Part shown: positions 51,697 to 61,717 of the stretch, piece by piece
Layout of the letters: every line of letters begins with the position of its first letter
Position numbering within the stretch: position 1 is the stretch's first letter
Program-made: the position numbers and the translations under genes
Origin: JAUZOB01 sp963692465
GTDB lineage: Bacteria; Bacteroidota; Bacteroidia; Bacteroidales; Prolixibacteraceae
DNA length: 64,000 bases
Direction: 5' to 3'
Assembly (NCBI GenBank): GCA_963692465.1
Contig: OY829943.1
Coordinates: 1-64,000, forward strand
The notes under the pieces: model-generated
The model's input: only the letters and a program-made list of their open reading frames with translations
Database searches by the model: none
What the model was told of the DNA's origin: nothing

Positions 51697-53952
51697 TCAT
51701 TTTGTAACATATACCTCATCGCAACAGATCATCGGTTTCTTATTGGAATAATCACGCCATGAAGGCAGTTCCTTTAATGCTTTTGCCGTAACCCGGATAT
51801 AACGGGTACGGAGTGGCAGTGCGGACTTAAACAAGAAGGGAACGATCAGACAAGAGGTGTGCTCTTCTTCCGATTTATTTGTGCGAATACCGATATTGTG
51901 GTAATTCATTCCGTCATCGGAGACATCGACTAAAACACTTGCAGGTAAGAAGATCCAGTGCCTTGGATCATCTAAAAAATTCATACTTATCGTCTGAAAT
52001 TCAGTGCTTTTACCCATGTCAATTGATGCGATCATATCGGTTCCGTAAAAGCAAAGCCAGTTATAACTGAAATCATTAAACCCGGATACTCCGTCAACCA
52101 GTGTCCGGTTTCCTTTAGCCGGATAGTCTTCCGCAAACGGATTAGCAAGTGAGACCTGAGCATTTAAAGCCAGGTTAACCGGCCATCTTCGGGCAAATAT
52201 TTTATTCCATTCTTCCTGATAAGCATCCGGAGACAATCCTCCTTCTGAAAGTTCTGTTACGCCTCCCTTCTTACATTCGTTCACAAAATTTTGTACTTTC
52301 TGAGGCCACCCGGATGCAATCTTGTAAAAGACAGATTTGTCAGAAGACAGAAAGCCTCCTTTTTCAGGCCCATAATAACGCGATTGCTGTAATTGGGCAT
52401 ATTCAAGCGACAATTGAACGCGTCTCACCCTGGATTCAAAAATAGTACCTTTTACAGTCTTAGCAGCCCGAATCAACAGTGTACTGTAAGAATTCATCTG
52501 TTCGGGGGACAGGAAAGACCGAATTTCATTAACGGGGTCGCCATAAATATCCAGCGGATGGTTTGAGTTCAATAAAGCATCTTCCCGCTTCGTTAGATAT
52601 TCCTGAATTGTCTCGGCTGCCGGACCATAATAATCCCGGCAGAAATCAGAGATTAATCGAGTTACATCCTCATCTGGATTCCATAAAAGCTTTGACTGAA
52701 TAGAGCTATTCAACTCTGCCATATCAGAATAAGTATCACCACTCCCCTGTTCAAAAACACCTTTTACCGAATTCTCACGGAAAAACTGATAGTTCGGAGC
52801 AACCGTCATGAGCGAAGGAAACGGTGCCAGATAATTGGTAAATTGAATCGAATAATCCCACACGAAAATATTGGAGGTGACTGCTGCCCACTCCGACAGA
52901 TTCTTTCGAAACGAAGCGGCAGAGGGCGATTCTTTGAGGGACTTTTCACGAAACGCATCAATACTGCTGACTAAAACAAAAACATTTGGCGCTGGCTTGG
53001 TTTTCAGAGGTGCATGAGCAGAATAGCCATAAGCCAGCGTGGTAATCTTTAATTCAGGTAAAGCTGCAGCAACTTTATTAACAAAGCGCACCAAAGAACC
53101 CTGAGGCCCCCCTTCTTCCGCGTCGACTTTCCGGCAACGGGAACAGGTACAATAACCTCCGTCATCATTGGGCGAAACGGACCAATACAATGCATCGGGG
53201 TTTTCTCTTGCCTGCTTTTTGATTTGCTCTATCACGAGATGCAGAACTGTATCATTACTCAGACACAATTGAAGAGCCTGTCTTTGACCATTTACCAGCG
53301 AATAATATTCGGGATGCGAGGTGAAATAAACTTTCGGGGGAACGAGTTTAAAGAACGAATGCCCCCATATTCCCCACAAGTCCTCAAAGCGCTGTATTCC
53401 GTGCCACTTCAAATATTCCGGATCGTTACTCATGGGGTAATAACTCTGACGATACACAAAGGCCGGATTATGGATTTCACGGATATCTCCGGGAATTGTC
53501 AGTGTTCTGTTCTGAGGGATAAAAGCAGCTCCTCCGTCCGGTTTACGGCACCCCAGATATTTTTCAGCAAAGGTATAGACTCCGTATTCGGTCGAGTGTC
53601 CGTGAAGTCCGGCAATAATCAGCGATTCTCCCTGTATCGCAAAAGCATAGCCATCGTCTTTCAGCTGATCGGTCAGGCTGGAGGCGACCTTCCCATTTCC
53701 CAGGAAAATAGCATGGTTTCCGGTATAAGAATCTTCTTGTACAACTGGCAACTTAACCCCGGTTATTTTCTGCAAGAACTGTTGCAGAATGGTAGCGGAA
53801 GTCTGCTCGTTTTTCAATGGTTTTACCGGTAACACAATGACATAATCCGATTTGCCATCACGAACCAGTGTCACACTTTCTTTACTAAAAGCGCAACGAT
53901 TACAAGTCAACAGACAAAGCACACAAAGGAGCCATAATTTCCAACGACGCAT
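51697..53952 (-). CDS. Secreted DUF4838 glycan-active protein with C-terminal discoidin-like domain
   Basis: The 751-residue protein has a signal peptide (about 1-23). An N-terminal alpha-glucuronidase-like domain (about 30-150) includes NHAIFLGNGKVASSL and GHSTEYGVYTFAEKYLGCR. The DUF4838 region follows (about 190-460), with SVSPNDDGGYCTCSRCRK, a possible metal site. A C-terminal F5/8-type-C-like beta domain (about 600-750) ends ITIRY-like TRYIRVTAKAL. Family members are thought to act on polysaccharides. It is the last gene of the exopolysaccharide operon, 10 bp after the TPR gene, where a hydrolase/editing enzyme is typical. Confidence 0.75.
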   Translation of the reverse strand: MRRWKLWLLCVLCLLTCNRCAFSKESVTLVRDGKSDYVIVLPVKPLKNEQTSATILQQFLQKITGVKLPVVQEDSYTGNHAIFLGNGKVASSLTDQLKDDGYAFAIQGESLIIAGLHGHSTEYGVYTFAEKYLGCRKPDGGAAFIPQNRTLTIPGDIREIHNPAFVYRQSYYPMSNDPEYLKWHGIQRFEDLWGIWGHSFFKLVPPKVYFTSHPEYYSLVNGQRQALQLCLSNDTVLHLVIEQIKKQARENPDALYWSVSPNDDGGYCTCSRCRKVDAEEGGPQGSLVRFVNKVAAALPELKITTLAYGYSAHAPLKTKPAPNVFVLVSSIDAFREKSLKESPSAASFRKNLSEWAAVTSNIFVWDYSIQFTNYLAPFPSLMTVAPNYQFFRENSVKGVFEQGSGDTYSDMAELNSSIQSKLLWNPDEDVTRLISDFCRDYYGPAAETIQEYLTKREDALLNSNHPLDIYGDPVNEIRSFLSPEQMNSYSTLLIRAAKTVKGTIFESRVRRVQLSLEYAQLQQSRYYGPEKGGFLSSDKSVFYKIASGWPQKVQNFVNECKKGGVTELSEGGLSPDAYQEEWNKIFARRWPVNLALNAQVSLANPFAEDYPAKGNRTLVDGVSGFNDFSYNWLCFYGTDMIASIDMGKSTEFQTISMNFLDDPRHWIFLPASVLVDVSDDGMNYHNIGIRTNKSEEEHTSCLIVPFLFKSALPLRTRYIRVTAKALKELPSWRDYSNKKPMICCDEVYVTK

Positions 53953-53962
53953 AATTCAGTTA

Positions 53963-56848
53963 TTAAAATTTTCTTGCAAACGAGACATAAACGTCATATT
54001 GATTTCGATAAAGGGATTCATAGGTTTTCTGATTAAACCATGTAGCATTTATACTAATGATGTTCCGGTAATTGAACATCATCTGAAATCCGCCCCCGAT
54101 GCTGTAGGTTTGATACTTAATATTCATGTTTAACTGATAGCTCCGGCTGAATTCATCCGGGGAATTTCCATATCCGAGATTTGCATAAAAAAAGTCCGTC
54201 TTATTGTTCAGGTACTGGCGAGCAGTGAGAGTTTCTGCTTCATAGGTTTTTCCTGATAAAAAGGTGGTGTAATTTCTGAAATTCACCCAGAAATCACCAA
54301 AACTTTTAGCTAATGAGACAACACCGGAATACGACGATATGGTAGTAAATTTTAGTACACGGACTCCTAATTCTCCTTCCCACCCTTTTGCGAAGCTATG
54401 GAAAATGGAATAGGCTACTTTCCAATTGGGAAATACCAGTTTATTGGCAACAGCCAAGTCTAGATAAGAATACCACCGGGGAGAATGATTATAATACATT
54501 TCGAACTCTCCCTGCAATCCTGTTCCTGAACCCCGTCCTGCGAAGTTTAATTTACCAGAATAGATTCCTTTTTTTCCATAGAAAGAATATTGCAAGGTTG
54601 CAATATTAGCCGTACGCGAAGAATCAAGCTGAGAATTTAAATAGGAAAGAGAAATCATATTCTTAAAGGTCCGGCTAAGCAGATAATCGGAATAACTCCG
54701 GAAAGATTTCCGTTCAGGGTAAATCAAAGCGACTGAATCTGCTGCCGCAAATGCTTCCCTGTATTGTTTCATTTGTTCCAAAACCTGTGCTCGTTTCAAG
54801 AGAAACGTTGCATTCCCGGGATAATAAGATAAGGCATTGCCCGTTACTTTAAGTGACTGACTGTAATTTCCTCCGGCCCGATAAAGGTTGGCTAGTTCGA
54901 GCAGAGCCGTTGAATCTGAAGCATTGACCGCTAAAATGCGATTATAGGTATTGATAGAAGCAGTAGAATCCCCATGTTGTCTTGAAACAACCGCCATTTT
55001 ATGTAACTGTTCCAGATAAATATCCCGGAGTTTCAGGTTATATGGATAACGTTTCATTAAACTATCGGTCAAATTGCTGGCTTCAGGATAATGATGAGAA
55101 CGGAAAAGAGCATCCGATTTTTTCATTAAAAATCCAAGATCATGCGGATAATATTTAAGTGCCTGATCAGAAAGAACTATTGCGGTTTGGCTTCCTTGCT
55201 TATTCTTTGCTAATTCGATATTCTGGATGTTATTAAGCGCCTCCTTATTGTCTGGCTGTATAGTCAAAATTTTGGCATAAACAGCTGCTGCCGGGTCATA
55301 ATCGGAGACCTGCATAAGTTGTCGGCCAAATGCAAGGGAAGCTTCAATATAATTACCGGTGAATTTTTTATTCTGAGGCTCTTGACTGCTCAGTTTTTCC
55401 CATAAAAGCATCGCCTCTTCAAATTGTTCGTCATCTTGTAACAGCGAGGCCTTTAAAGTAAGCAGGTCAGTCTCTTTAGGATATAGCTGAAGTGTATTAT
55501 CGACCAGTTGAAGTGCGGCAGAATAATCTTTTTTAGCCGATAGAATATTTATCGAACTATTTAAAGCCTCTTTATTTCTGGGGTCCAGCTTGAATATTTT
55601 CCGATAAGAATCCAGTGCATTATCATACAATTGTTCTCCGGCATAATCATGACCTATTCGTTGATAGAGCTGAATCAACTCCTCTTTAATATCACGGTTC
55701 CCGGGGTTTAGTTTTAGAAGTTTCTCTGCTACAACAGAAGCCGCACCATATTTCTGTTGTCGTTGAAGAATCGTCAATTTTTGAAATAATCTTTTTTTAT
55801 CCGAAGGATTCTTCTTCAAAGACTTATCAATCCAGAAAAGGGCTTCATCCAGATTTCCACGGTTTAGTGCAATCGAAATTACATTACCCATTGCTTCAGT
55901 GTTTCCGGGAGATTGTTGCAGTATATCGGAATATAAGAAATAGGGATCTTCACTTTTATAATATTGGGCCGCGTCGGTATTCAGTTCTGACAATAAAGAC
56001 CTGGCTTTTGCATCTCCGGGTGACTTTTTTAAAATCAGTTGAAGCATCTCCCGAGCTTCCGGATATCTTTTCTGATCTAATAGAATCGATGCTTTTTTAA
56101 TCATAAAATCATAGGAACCGGGATGTTGTATTAAGGCCCGATTAAGCATATTCAATGTACTTTGATCGTCACCTGATTTTTGACGAACAGAAGAACTCCC
56201 TTTTAATGCTTCAATATTTCCGGGATCTAATTCCAACGCCTTGCCATAAGCAACAGAAGCCTGTGAAAGATTACCTTGTCTCAAAAGCAAGTCCCCTTGC
56301 CCATTATAATAATTCACGCAAGTTTTCATAACAGCAGACTCAGTGGGAAATAAACGGATAAGATGTTCGACCTGGGCGTTGGCTCCATTACGATTTGCCT
56401 GTTGCAGAAAAATGCTGAGCTTTTTCAGTTCAAAATCACGATCGCCAGAGAAATAGGCCAATCCTTTATTTACATAAACCATTGCTTTCCAGTTATTATG
56501 AACTGCCAGCTGAACATTTACGGAAGCCATATAGGCGTCTTTGTAATTCGGTGACTTTTGAATAACCTGATCAAATACTTTCTGTGCCTGGCTGTAGTTG
56601 TGTGTCATAAAATAGGCCTTCCCGAGTAAAAAAAGAAAATCAACATCCCCATGATGATTTTTTACGGCAGAGGTACATAAAGCAAGTGCCCCTTTATAAT
56701 CCCTCGTATAATCCAGTTTCTGTTTGATTACACGTAATTCATCCGGACCATTTTGTCTTTCTTTCTGAGCAAAAGCAGTAACAGGCCTTATAATTCCTAT
56801 GATTTCCACAAAAATCAGTACGCTTAAAACAATTCCATATCGTCTCAT
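53963..56848 (-). CDS. TPR-repeat protein with C-terminal YaiO-like outer-membrane barrel
   Basis: The 961-residue protein has a signal peptide (about 1-28, ending AFAQ). About 18-20 tetratricopeptide-like repeats follow (roughly 35-715; examples AVAYGKALELDPGNIEAL and ALDSYRKIFKLDPRNKEAL). The C-terminal ~240 residues form a beta-barrel with aromatic strands ending YDVYVSFARKF. TPR plus barrel is the layout of polysaccharide-export pores such as PgaA and BcsC, although the sequence is not close to them. It would carry the polymer made by the two GT2 synthases across the outer membrane. Gaps of 10 and 32 bp to neighbours support a single transcript. Confidence 0.85.
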   Translation of the reverse strand: MRRYGIVLSVLIFVEIIGIIRPVTAFAQKERQNGPDELRVIKQKLDYTRDYKGALALCTSAVKNHHGDVDFLFLLGKAYFMTHNYSQAQKVFDQVIQKSPNYKDAYMASVNVQLAVHNNWKAMVYVNKGLAYFSGDRDFELKKLSIFLQQANRNGANAQVEHLIRLFPTESAVMKTCVNYYNGQGDLLLRQGNLSQASVAYGKALELDPGNIEALKGSSSVRQKSGDDQSTLNMLNRALIQHPGSYDFMIKKASILLDQKRYPEAREMLQLILKKSPGDAKARSLLSELNTDAAQYYKSEDPYFLYSDILQQSPGNTEAMGNVISIALNRGNLDEALFWIDKSLKKNPSDKKRLFQKLTILQRQQKYGAASVVAEKLLKLNPGNRDIKEELIQLYQRIGHDYAGEQLYDNALDSYRKIFKLDPRNKEALNSSINILSAKKDYSAALQLVDNTLQLYPKETDLLTLKASLLQDDEQFEEAMLLWEKLSSQEPQNKKFTGNYIEASLAFGRQLMQVSDYDPAAAVYAKILTIQPDNKEALNNIQNIELAKNKQGSQTAIVLSDQALKYYPHDLGFLMKKSDALFRSHHYPEASNLTDSLMKRYPYNLKLRDIYLEQLHKMAVVSRQHGDSTASINTYNRILAVNASDSTALLELANLYRAGGNYSQSLKVTGNALSYYPGNATFLLKRAQVLEQMKQYREAFAAADSVALIYPERKSFRSYSDYLLSRTFKNMISLSYLNSQLDSSRTANIATLQYSFYGKKGIYSGKLNFAGRGSGTGLQGEFEMYYNHSPRWYSYLDLAVANKLVFPNWKVAYSIFHSFAKGWEGELGVRVLKFTTISSYSGVVSLAKSFGDFWVNFRNYTTFLSGKTYEAETLTARQYLNNKTDFFYANLGYGNSPDEFSRSYQLNMNIKYQTYSIGGGFQMMFNYRNIISINATWFNQKTYESLYRNQYDVYVSFARKF

Positions 56849-56880
56849 CGTTCAATTTTTACTTTCAACAACCACACAAA

Positions 56881-58395
56881 CTAAACTCGTATTCGTCCGA
56901 ATCCCTGACGTTGCATATTTCCCCAAACTGTCTTTTTCCCCACAATGAAAAATAGATATCCTCTAAGTGAAAAGAATACATTGAGAGGATGATAAATAAA
57001 TGGTTCAATAAAAGCCATCAAACTCAGTCCAAAAACTTCTCGCCATGTATTGTAATTGCGATGAACTCTTTGGTCCCAGAATACAGCAAGATTAGTAAGC
57101 ATAATAGAATAGAGATACACAAAAACCAGAATCAATATTGCATCGGTCGCATTAACACGGTGACTGACTACTAGATATATGTAATATAAGATTCCTGAAG
57201 ATTCTATAATCGGAGCTAAAAACTCGAATAAAAAATTATAAGCAAAGACAACCATTCCCAATCGGCCATACTTCGGATTAAATATAATTTTCCAGTGTAG
57301 AAACATAATCTGAATCAGTCCCCGTCCCCATCTTGTTCGCTGACGACTAAAAACCTTCAAATTCGGAGGGCCTTCTGTCCAACACTGCGTAGAAGGGATG
57401 TATCGGATTGCATATTTTTGTTTGTTTTCGCGCATGTAGGCACACATCCGGGTGATCAGGTCCATGTCCTCACCAAAGGACATAGGGTCATATCCTCCGG
57501 CTTTAATAGCGATATCTTTATCAAACATCCCCAGTCCGCCTGATACATTCGGAACACTATTAATCAGGCTCCAGCCCATTTTACCGAGTATATAGGATCG
57601 AATATATTCTAATTCCTGAAAGCGCGGCAATAGTCTTCGGGGAGGACGCATCCGTATTAGAACCCCCTCTTCAAAATCACTCGAATTAGCAATACGAAGG
57701 GTTGCTCCTGTTGCTATTACCCGCTTATGTTCTTCAATAACAGGTATATATCCGCATTCAGGGCACGGGTCACCGACTTTGATAATTTTGCTTTCCTTTT
57801 CAGCCAAAAATGGATAGATCATCCGACTTAATGTATCTTTGGCAAGAATACAATCGACATCAGTACAAAGAAAATAATCAAAAGAAGAGGCGTTAATCCC
57901 GGCATTTGAGGCATCAGCTTTACTTTTCCCATTTATTTTATCAATAACAAGAAGCTTGTCGTAAGCTGCACTTTTAGATCTAAAAATACGTTGTACTGGC
58001 TGAGTTTTAATTTTTTCATTATAAGCGAAATCTACCGGTACCATTTCAAATTCAAGAATCAGTTTATCCAGTGTATCATCGGTACTCCCGTCATTAATGA
58101 TAATAACCTCATAATTGGAATAATCAAAAGTTAACAACGAACGCACATTCTGAATAATAGTTACCCCTTCATTAAAAGCCGGAGCAATGACCGAGATTCC
58201 AGGAGCATATTCTGAAACTATAAGATTTTGGTAATCAATATATTTCTCCCGTTTAATAAAACGAGAAATTCCAAGGGAAGCAAGGAAAGCAAGAAATCCA
58301 TACATGAACAGCAAAGTCATTCCGTATACAAAAATACCGCCTTCGTATGCTTCCCTCAAATATTGCCAGATGTCCATATTCATCATACCATGCAT
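56881..58395 (-). CDS. Processive GT2 polysaccharide synthase with CPxC insertion
   Basis: The 504-residue integral membrane glycosyltransferase has one N-terminal helix (about 22-42) and a GT2 domain with NDGSTDD (Asp102), the DxD motif at 179-181, GED at 308-310 and the processive Q-x-x-R-W at 352-356 (QRTRW). Several C-terminal helices follow. The layout is that of PgaC, BcsA and hyaluronan synthases. Between the DxD and GED motifs is an insertion of about 23 residues with CPEC (211-214), absent from the paralogue immediately upstream. Two ATG codons lie just inside the start. The product polymer is not known. Confidence 0.88.
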   Translation of the reverse strand: MHGMMNMDIWQYLREAYEGGIFVYGMTLLFMYGFLAFLASLGISRFIKREKYIDYQNLIVSEYAPGISVIAPAFNEGVTIIQNVRSLLTFDYSNYEVIIINDGSTDDTLDKLILEFEMVPVDFAYNEKIKTQPVQRIFRSKSAAYDKLLVIDKINGKSKADASNAGINASSFDYFLCTDVDCILAKDTLSRMIYPFLAEKESKIIKVGDPCPECGYIPVIEEHKRVIATGATLRIANSSDFEEGVLIRMRPPRRLLPRFQELEYIRSYILGKMGWSLINSVPNVSGGLGMFDKDIAIKAGGYDPMSFGEDMDLITRMCAYMRENKQKYAIRYIPSTQCWTEGPPNLKVFSRQRTRWGRGLIQIMFLHWKIIFNPKYGRLGMVVFAYNFLFEFLAPIIESSGILYYIYLVVSHRVNATDAILILVFVYLYSIMLTNLAVFWDQRVHRNYNTWREVFGLSLMAFIEPFIYHPLNVFFSLRGYLFFIVGKKTVWGNMQRQGFGRIRV

Positions 58396-58411
58396 TTTGA
58401 TCTGTTATGAT

Positions 58412-59857
58412 TCAATTTAAATTCACTATTTTAGCATTTCCGAAACCCTGTCGTTGCATATCACCCCATGAATGTTTCTGTCCGGTTAAAAAGAAATAAT
58501 ATCCCCGAAGAGCAAATACGACATTCAACGGATGATAGAGTATAAACTCAAACAGTACAGTAGACCAAAGAAATAATACCTCCCGAAATGTTTTATATGA
58601 TTGAAATGCAAGTTGATCCCATAATATGGCAGTTGTGGTGATCATGATTGCGCACAGATAGGTAAAAACAAACAATAGAATAGAAAAAGGAACATTTATT
58701 CGTCCGTAAGCCAAAAGATAGATAAGATAAGAAATTCCGGTAATCTCGACTAATGGAGCTAATAGCTCAAAAAAGAAATTATATGGGAATATAATCATTC
58801 CTGCACGGCCATAGTGAGGATTAAATATCATTTTAAAATGGGAATACATCAATTGAGCTAACCCCCGGGACCAACGGGTTCTTTGGCGCATTAAGGTTTT
58901 AACTGTAGACGGAGCCTCGGTCCAGCACAATGTCTGTGGAATATAACGGATCGCATAGTTCAGATTATTATCATGAGCAAATCGGGTCATTCGAACCAGT
59001 AACTCCATGTCCTCACCAAATGATAGCGGATCATATCCGCCTGATTTGATCGCGACGTCCTTATCAAATAAACCCAATCCTCCGGAAACATTTGGAACAC
59101 AGTTAACAAAACTCCACCCCATCTTGCCAAGAACAAAAGCGCGAATATATTCCATCTCCTGAAAACGTGGTAATAATTGTTTAGGAGGACGCATTCTAAG
59201 TATTACTCCATGATCAATATCACATGAATTCGCAATCCGTAACGTAGCACCGACGGCAATGACTTGTTTGGTTTTTTCTTCCAGTACCGGTTTAATTAAT
59301 TTCAAAATTGCATCCTTAAACAGAATACAATCGACATCAGTACAAAGAAAATAGTCAAAGGTAGCTGCATTTATTCCCGCATTCACTGCATCGGCCTTAC
59401 TTTTGCCATTCTCTTTGTCAATAACCATCAGGTTACTAAAAGCTTTATTGGTTGACTTATAAATTCCCCGAACTGGTTGGGTTCTTATTTTTTCATTATA
59501 AGCAAAATCAACTTTTGTCAGTTCAAATTCACGAATAATCTGCTCCATAGAATCATCCGTACTTCCATCATTAACCAGAACAATTTCAAAAATAGGATAC
59601 CTCAATGTTAGCAAAGAACGAACATTCATCACTATTGATAAACCTTCATTGTACGCAGGAGCTATAACCGAGATTCCAGGAGCTAATTGGGAAGTAAAAA
59701 GGTCTTCATAATTAGATAACTGTTCCCTGTTCTGAAATTTTCGAATAGAGAAATAAGAAAAAATTCCCAATAATACATAAATGCACAGCAAAGTCGTGCC
59801 ATAGATGAAAATGAAATTTTCAAATAAGGATGTTACGATGGAGAACAAGTAATGCAT
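58412..59857 (-). CDS. Processive GT2 polysaccharide synthase
   Basis: The 481-residue paralogue of the next gene shares its fold: an N-terminal membrane helix (about 14-36), NDGSTDD (Asp97), DxD 174-176, GED 281-283, QRTRW 325-329, then C-terminal helices. The two enzymes are clearly homologous along their whole length but differ by the CPxC insertion. Two synthases in one operon suggest either a heteropolymer, two linked steps or a heterodimer. It lies 3 bp after the HEAT gene and 16 bp before the second synthase. Confidence 0.9.
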   Translation of the reverse strand: MHYLFSIVTSLFENFIFIYGTTLLCIYVLLGIFSYFSIRKFQNREQLSNYEDLFTSQLAPGISVIAPAYNEGLSIVMNVRSLLTLRYPIFEIVLVNDGSTDDSMEQIIREFELTKVDFAYNEKIRTQPVRGIYKSTNKAFSNLMVIDKENGKSKADAVNAGINAATFDYFLCTDVDCILFKDAILKLIKPVLEEKTKQVIAVGATLRIANSCDIDHGVILRMRPPKQLLPRFQEMEYIRAFVLGKMGWSFVNCVPNVSGGLGLFDKDVAIKSGGYDPLSFGEDMELLVRMTRFAHDNNLNYAIRYIPQTLCWTEAPSTVKTLMRQRTRWSRGLAQLMYSHFKMIFNPHYGRAGMIIFPYNFFFELLAPLVEITGISYLIYLLAYGRINVPFSILLFVFTYLCAIMITTTAILWDQLAFQSYKTFREVLFLWSTVLFEFILYHPLNVVFALRGYYFFLTGQKHSWGDMQRQGFGNAKIVNLN

Positions 59858-59860
59858 ACT

Positions 59861-61033
59861 TTAATATTTGATTAAAGGATTCTTACAATGCTTAAGAATA
59901 AGTTGATTTTCGGGAGACGCAGTCTGCATCAATTCTTCAATCTGTTTGAAATCATATAGTTTGATAAGTGCCGTAGCTGCATTCTTTCGAATATCAAAAT
60001 CAGTAGAATAGAGAAATTCCTGTCTGATAAAATCAGTACTCTTCCCTGTTGCCATTAAACCGAGTGCTTTCAGAATCTCAATCTGGCAGATTACCGGTTG
60101 ATTATTGTAAATATGATTTAACTGAGGTTCAGCCTCTATATAGCGCAATTGCCCAAGGCACCGAATTGCATCTGCCCGAAGCAAATGATCTTTACTCTGG
60201 AGCACTTTCATCACCGCAGAGCCAGCATCGTTTTGTTCAAAGTAAGCGATTAGTTTCAGGCAAAAAGAAATAATGCTTTTATTATTAGAGTAAGCTACCC
60301 ATCGGGCAAAATTGGGGATAGCGATATCCGGGGACATGGTTATCGTACTGAAAAGTTCAATCTGATCCCATTTGAGTAGTGGCTCTGTACTTACATCAAA
60401 AAACTTAAAAGGTTCATTTTTACTAAGCTTTACATAGGCATTACGGGCTTTCGCTCTTAACTCAGGCCTCTTACTATTCGTTAACGGAAGAATCAACGCA
60501 TCATTAATCGGAATATTCATCCTTTCGAGTTCATTAATTCCGCTAACCTTTTTTTCCCAACTATAATTTTTTATTTTTTTCAGCGATACTTTATCAAGGT
60601 TCAGTTCGATATAAAGCTTTCGCAACAGAAAACCGACATCGCCCGTAAATTCATGTCTATAATCAATAAGTCGATCAATAAAAATCTGTTGGTTTCTTCT
60701 ATGATTTAGAATTTGTGTTTTAAAAGGAATAATATCTATTTCTATTTCTTCAACAGAAACATTTTCCAAAAAAGAAGAAGGATCTTTTAAAAGTACATTT
60801 TCAAGAATTAGCTGATCTATTTTCGGAACAAGACGATTGATTCGTTTTTGTTTAAGATGCCCCCTCATTCGGGTTAAAACGATACGAAGCTGTACATAAA
60901 CAATAAGAATAACAGAGATAATAATTGAGAGGATTGAGATTTTAACAATCAAGGGCAAGTCACCAAAGTGACTAATAAGCATTCCCGGAGAATATGCATC
61001 CTTGGTATAACTGGTGAAGATAGATGTAATCAT
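59861..61033 (-). CDS. Membrane-anchored HEAT-repeat protein
   Basis: The 390-residue protein has one N-terminal membrane helix (about 29-49, VKISILSIIISVILIVYVQL). The long cytoplasmic part is made of alpha-helical repeats with HEAT/PBS-lyase-like units such as LRADAIRCLGQLRYIEAEPQL and IRKNAATALIKLYDF. Such repeats make protein-protein scaffolds. Its position between the response regulator (1 bp gap) and the synthases (3 bp gap) suggests that it docks the regulator or co-assembles with the synthases, comparable in role to PgaD/BcsB-type accessories. That is inference. Confidence 0.8.
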   Translation of the reverse strand: MITSIFTSYTKDAYSPGMLISHFGDLPLIVKISILSIIISVILIVYVQLRIVLTRMRGHLKQKRINRLVPKIDQLILENVLLKDPSSFLENVSVEEIEIDIIPFKTQILNHRRNQQIFIDRLIDYRHEFTGDVGFLLRKLYIELNLDKVSLKKIKNYSWEKKVSGINELERMNIPINDALILPLTNSKRPELRAKARNAYVKLSKNEPFKFFDVSTEPLLKWDQIELFSTITMSPDIAIPNFARWVAYSNNKSIISFCLKLIAYFEQNDAGSAVMKVLQSKDHLLRADAIRCLGQLRYIEAEPQLNHIYNNQPVICQIEILKALGLMATGKSTDFIRQEFLYSTDFDIRKNAATALIKLYDFKQIEELMQTASPENQLILKHCKNPLIKY

Positions 61034-61034
61034 A

Positions 61035-61412
61035 TCACGATTCCCTGGCTAATAACTTTTTGATTTTAATCAATAATTCTCTCATCATAATAGGCTTACG
61101 GATATATTCGTCTGCTCCAAGATTAAAGCTGTCAATAGCCGAATCCTCCTGAGTAATGGAAGAAATTACAATAATCGGAACAGAACGTTGTTCAAGGTGC
61201 TCTCTTAATTTGCTAATAACCTCGAAGCCACTGGCGTAAGGCATCATAACATCGGTAATAATTAAATCAAAAGATTTATTTTTCACCATTTCAATACCCT
61301 CTCTTCCATTATGAGCCAGTTCAGTATGGTATCCGACTTTATTTAATACTCCTTCGAGCATTTTCAAGATAATTTCATTATCATCAATCACCAAAATCGT
61401 TTTTGTTCCCAT
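61035..61412 (-). CDS. Receiver-only response regulator (CheY-like)
   Basis: The 125-residue single-domain protein has all receiver residues: acidic pair Asp10-Asp11, phospho-acceptor Asp54 in IITDVMMP, Ser84/85 and Lys106 in YIRKPIMM. No output domain is present, so it must act by binding another protein, most likely the adjacent HEAT scaffold or a synthase. It is the first gene of the six-gene operon. Possible phospho-donor is the Hpt protein at 51338-51691 or an unlinked kinase. A hairpin-rich leader with TATTTGTTTG lies just upstream. Confidence 0.9.
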   Translation of the reverse strand: MGTKTILVIDDNEIILKMLEGVLNKVGYHTELAHNGREGIEMVKNKSFDLIITDVMMPYASGFEVISKLREHLEQRSVPIIVISSITQEDSAIDSFNLGADEYIRKPIMMRELLIKIKKLLARES

Positions 61413-61648
61413 AACATTAAGCTTTTCCTTTGTTTCAATCGTTCAAACAAATACCCCTGTTTTTAGGGCTAAAATACAGTTTCATAAATCGATTTAGTGT
61501 ACGGGTCAATAAAATGATAATCTATTAAATAAATTGTTTCGCAAACAAAATAATGTTTTTTGTAACACACATCCTTTTATTTCTTTGTACGGTGACTATA
61601 CCTTTCAGGTTATCTTTATGATTATATTTTATTCTTGTGTATATAAAA

Positions 61649-61686
61649 AAAGACGATTCCGGCTAATTGCCGAAATCGTCTTTTTA
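61649..61686 (-). terminator. Terminator downstream of the sugar-porter gene
   Basis: AAGACGATTCCGGC pairs with GCCGAAATCGTCTT (one internal mismatch), and T-tracts stand on both sides. It lies 31 bp after the MFS stop on the minus strand. Confidence 0.9.
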
Positions 61687-61717
61687 TCTCTAAAAATTAG
61701 GGTATTTGAAAACAGAA

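Noticed and set aside
53224..53832. A 202-codon open frame on the plus strand within the DUF4838 gene
   Set aside because: It lies wholly antisense to a well-supported secreted protein, has no family resemblance and is explained by codon bias of the real gene.
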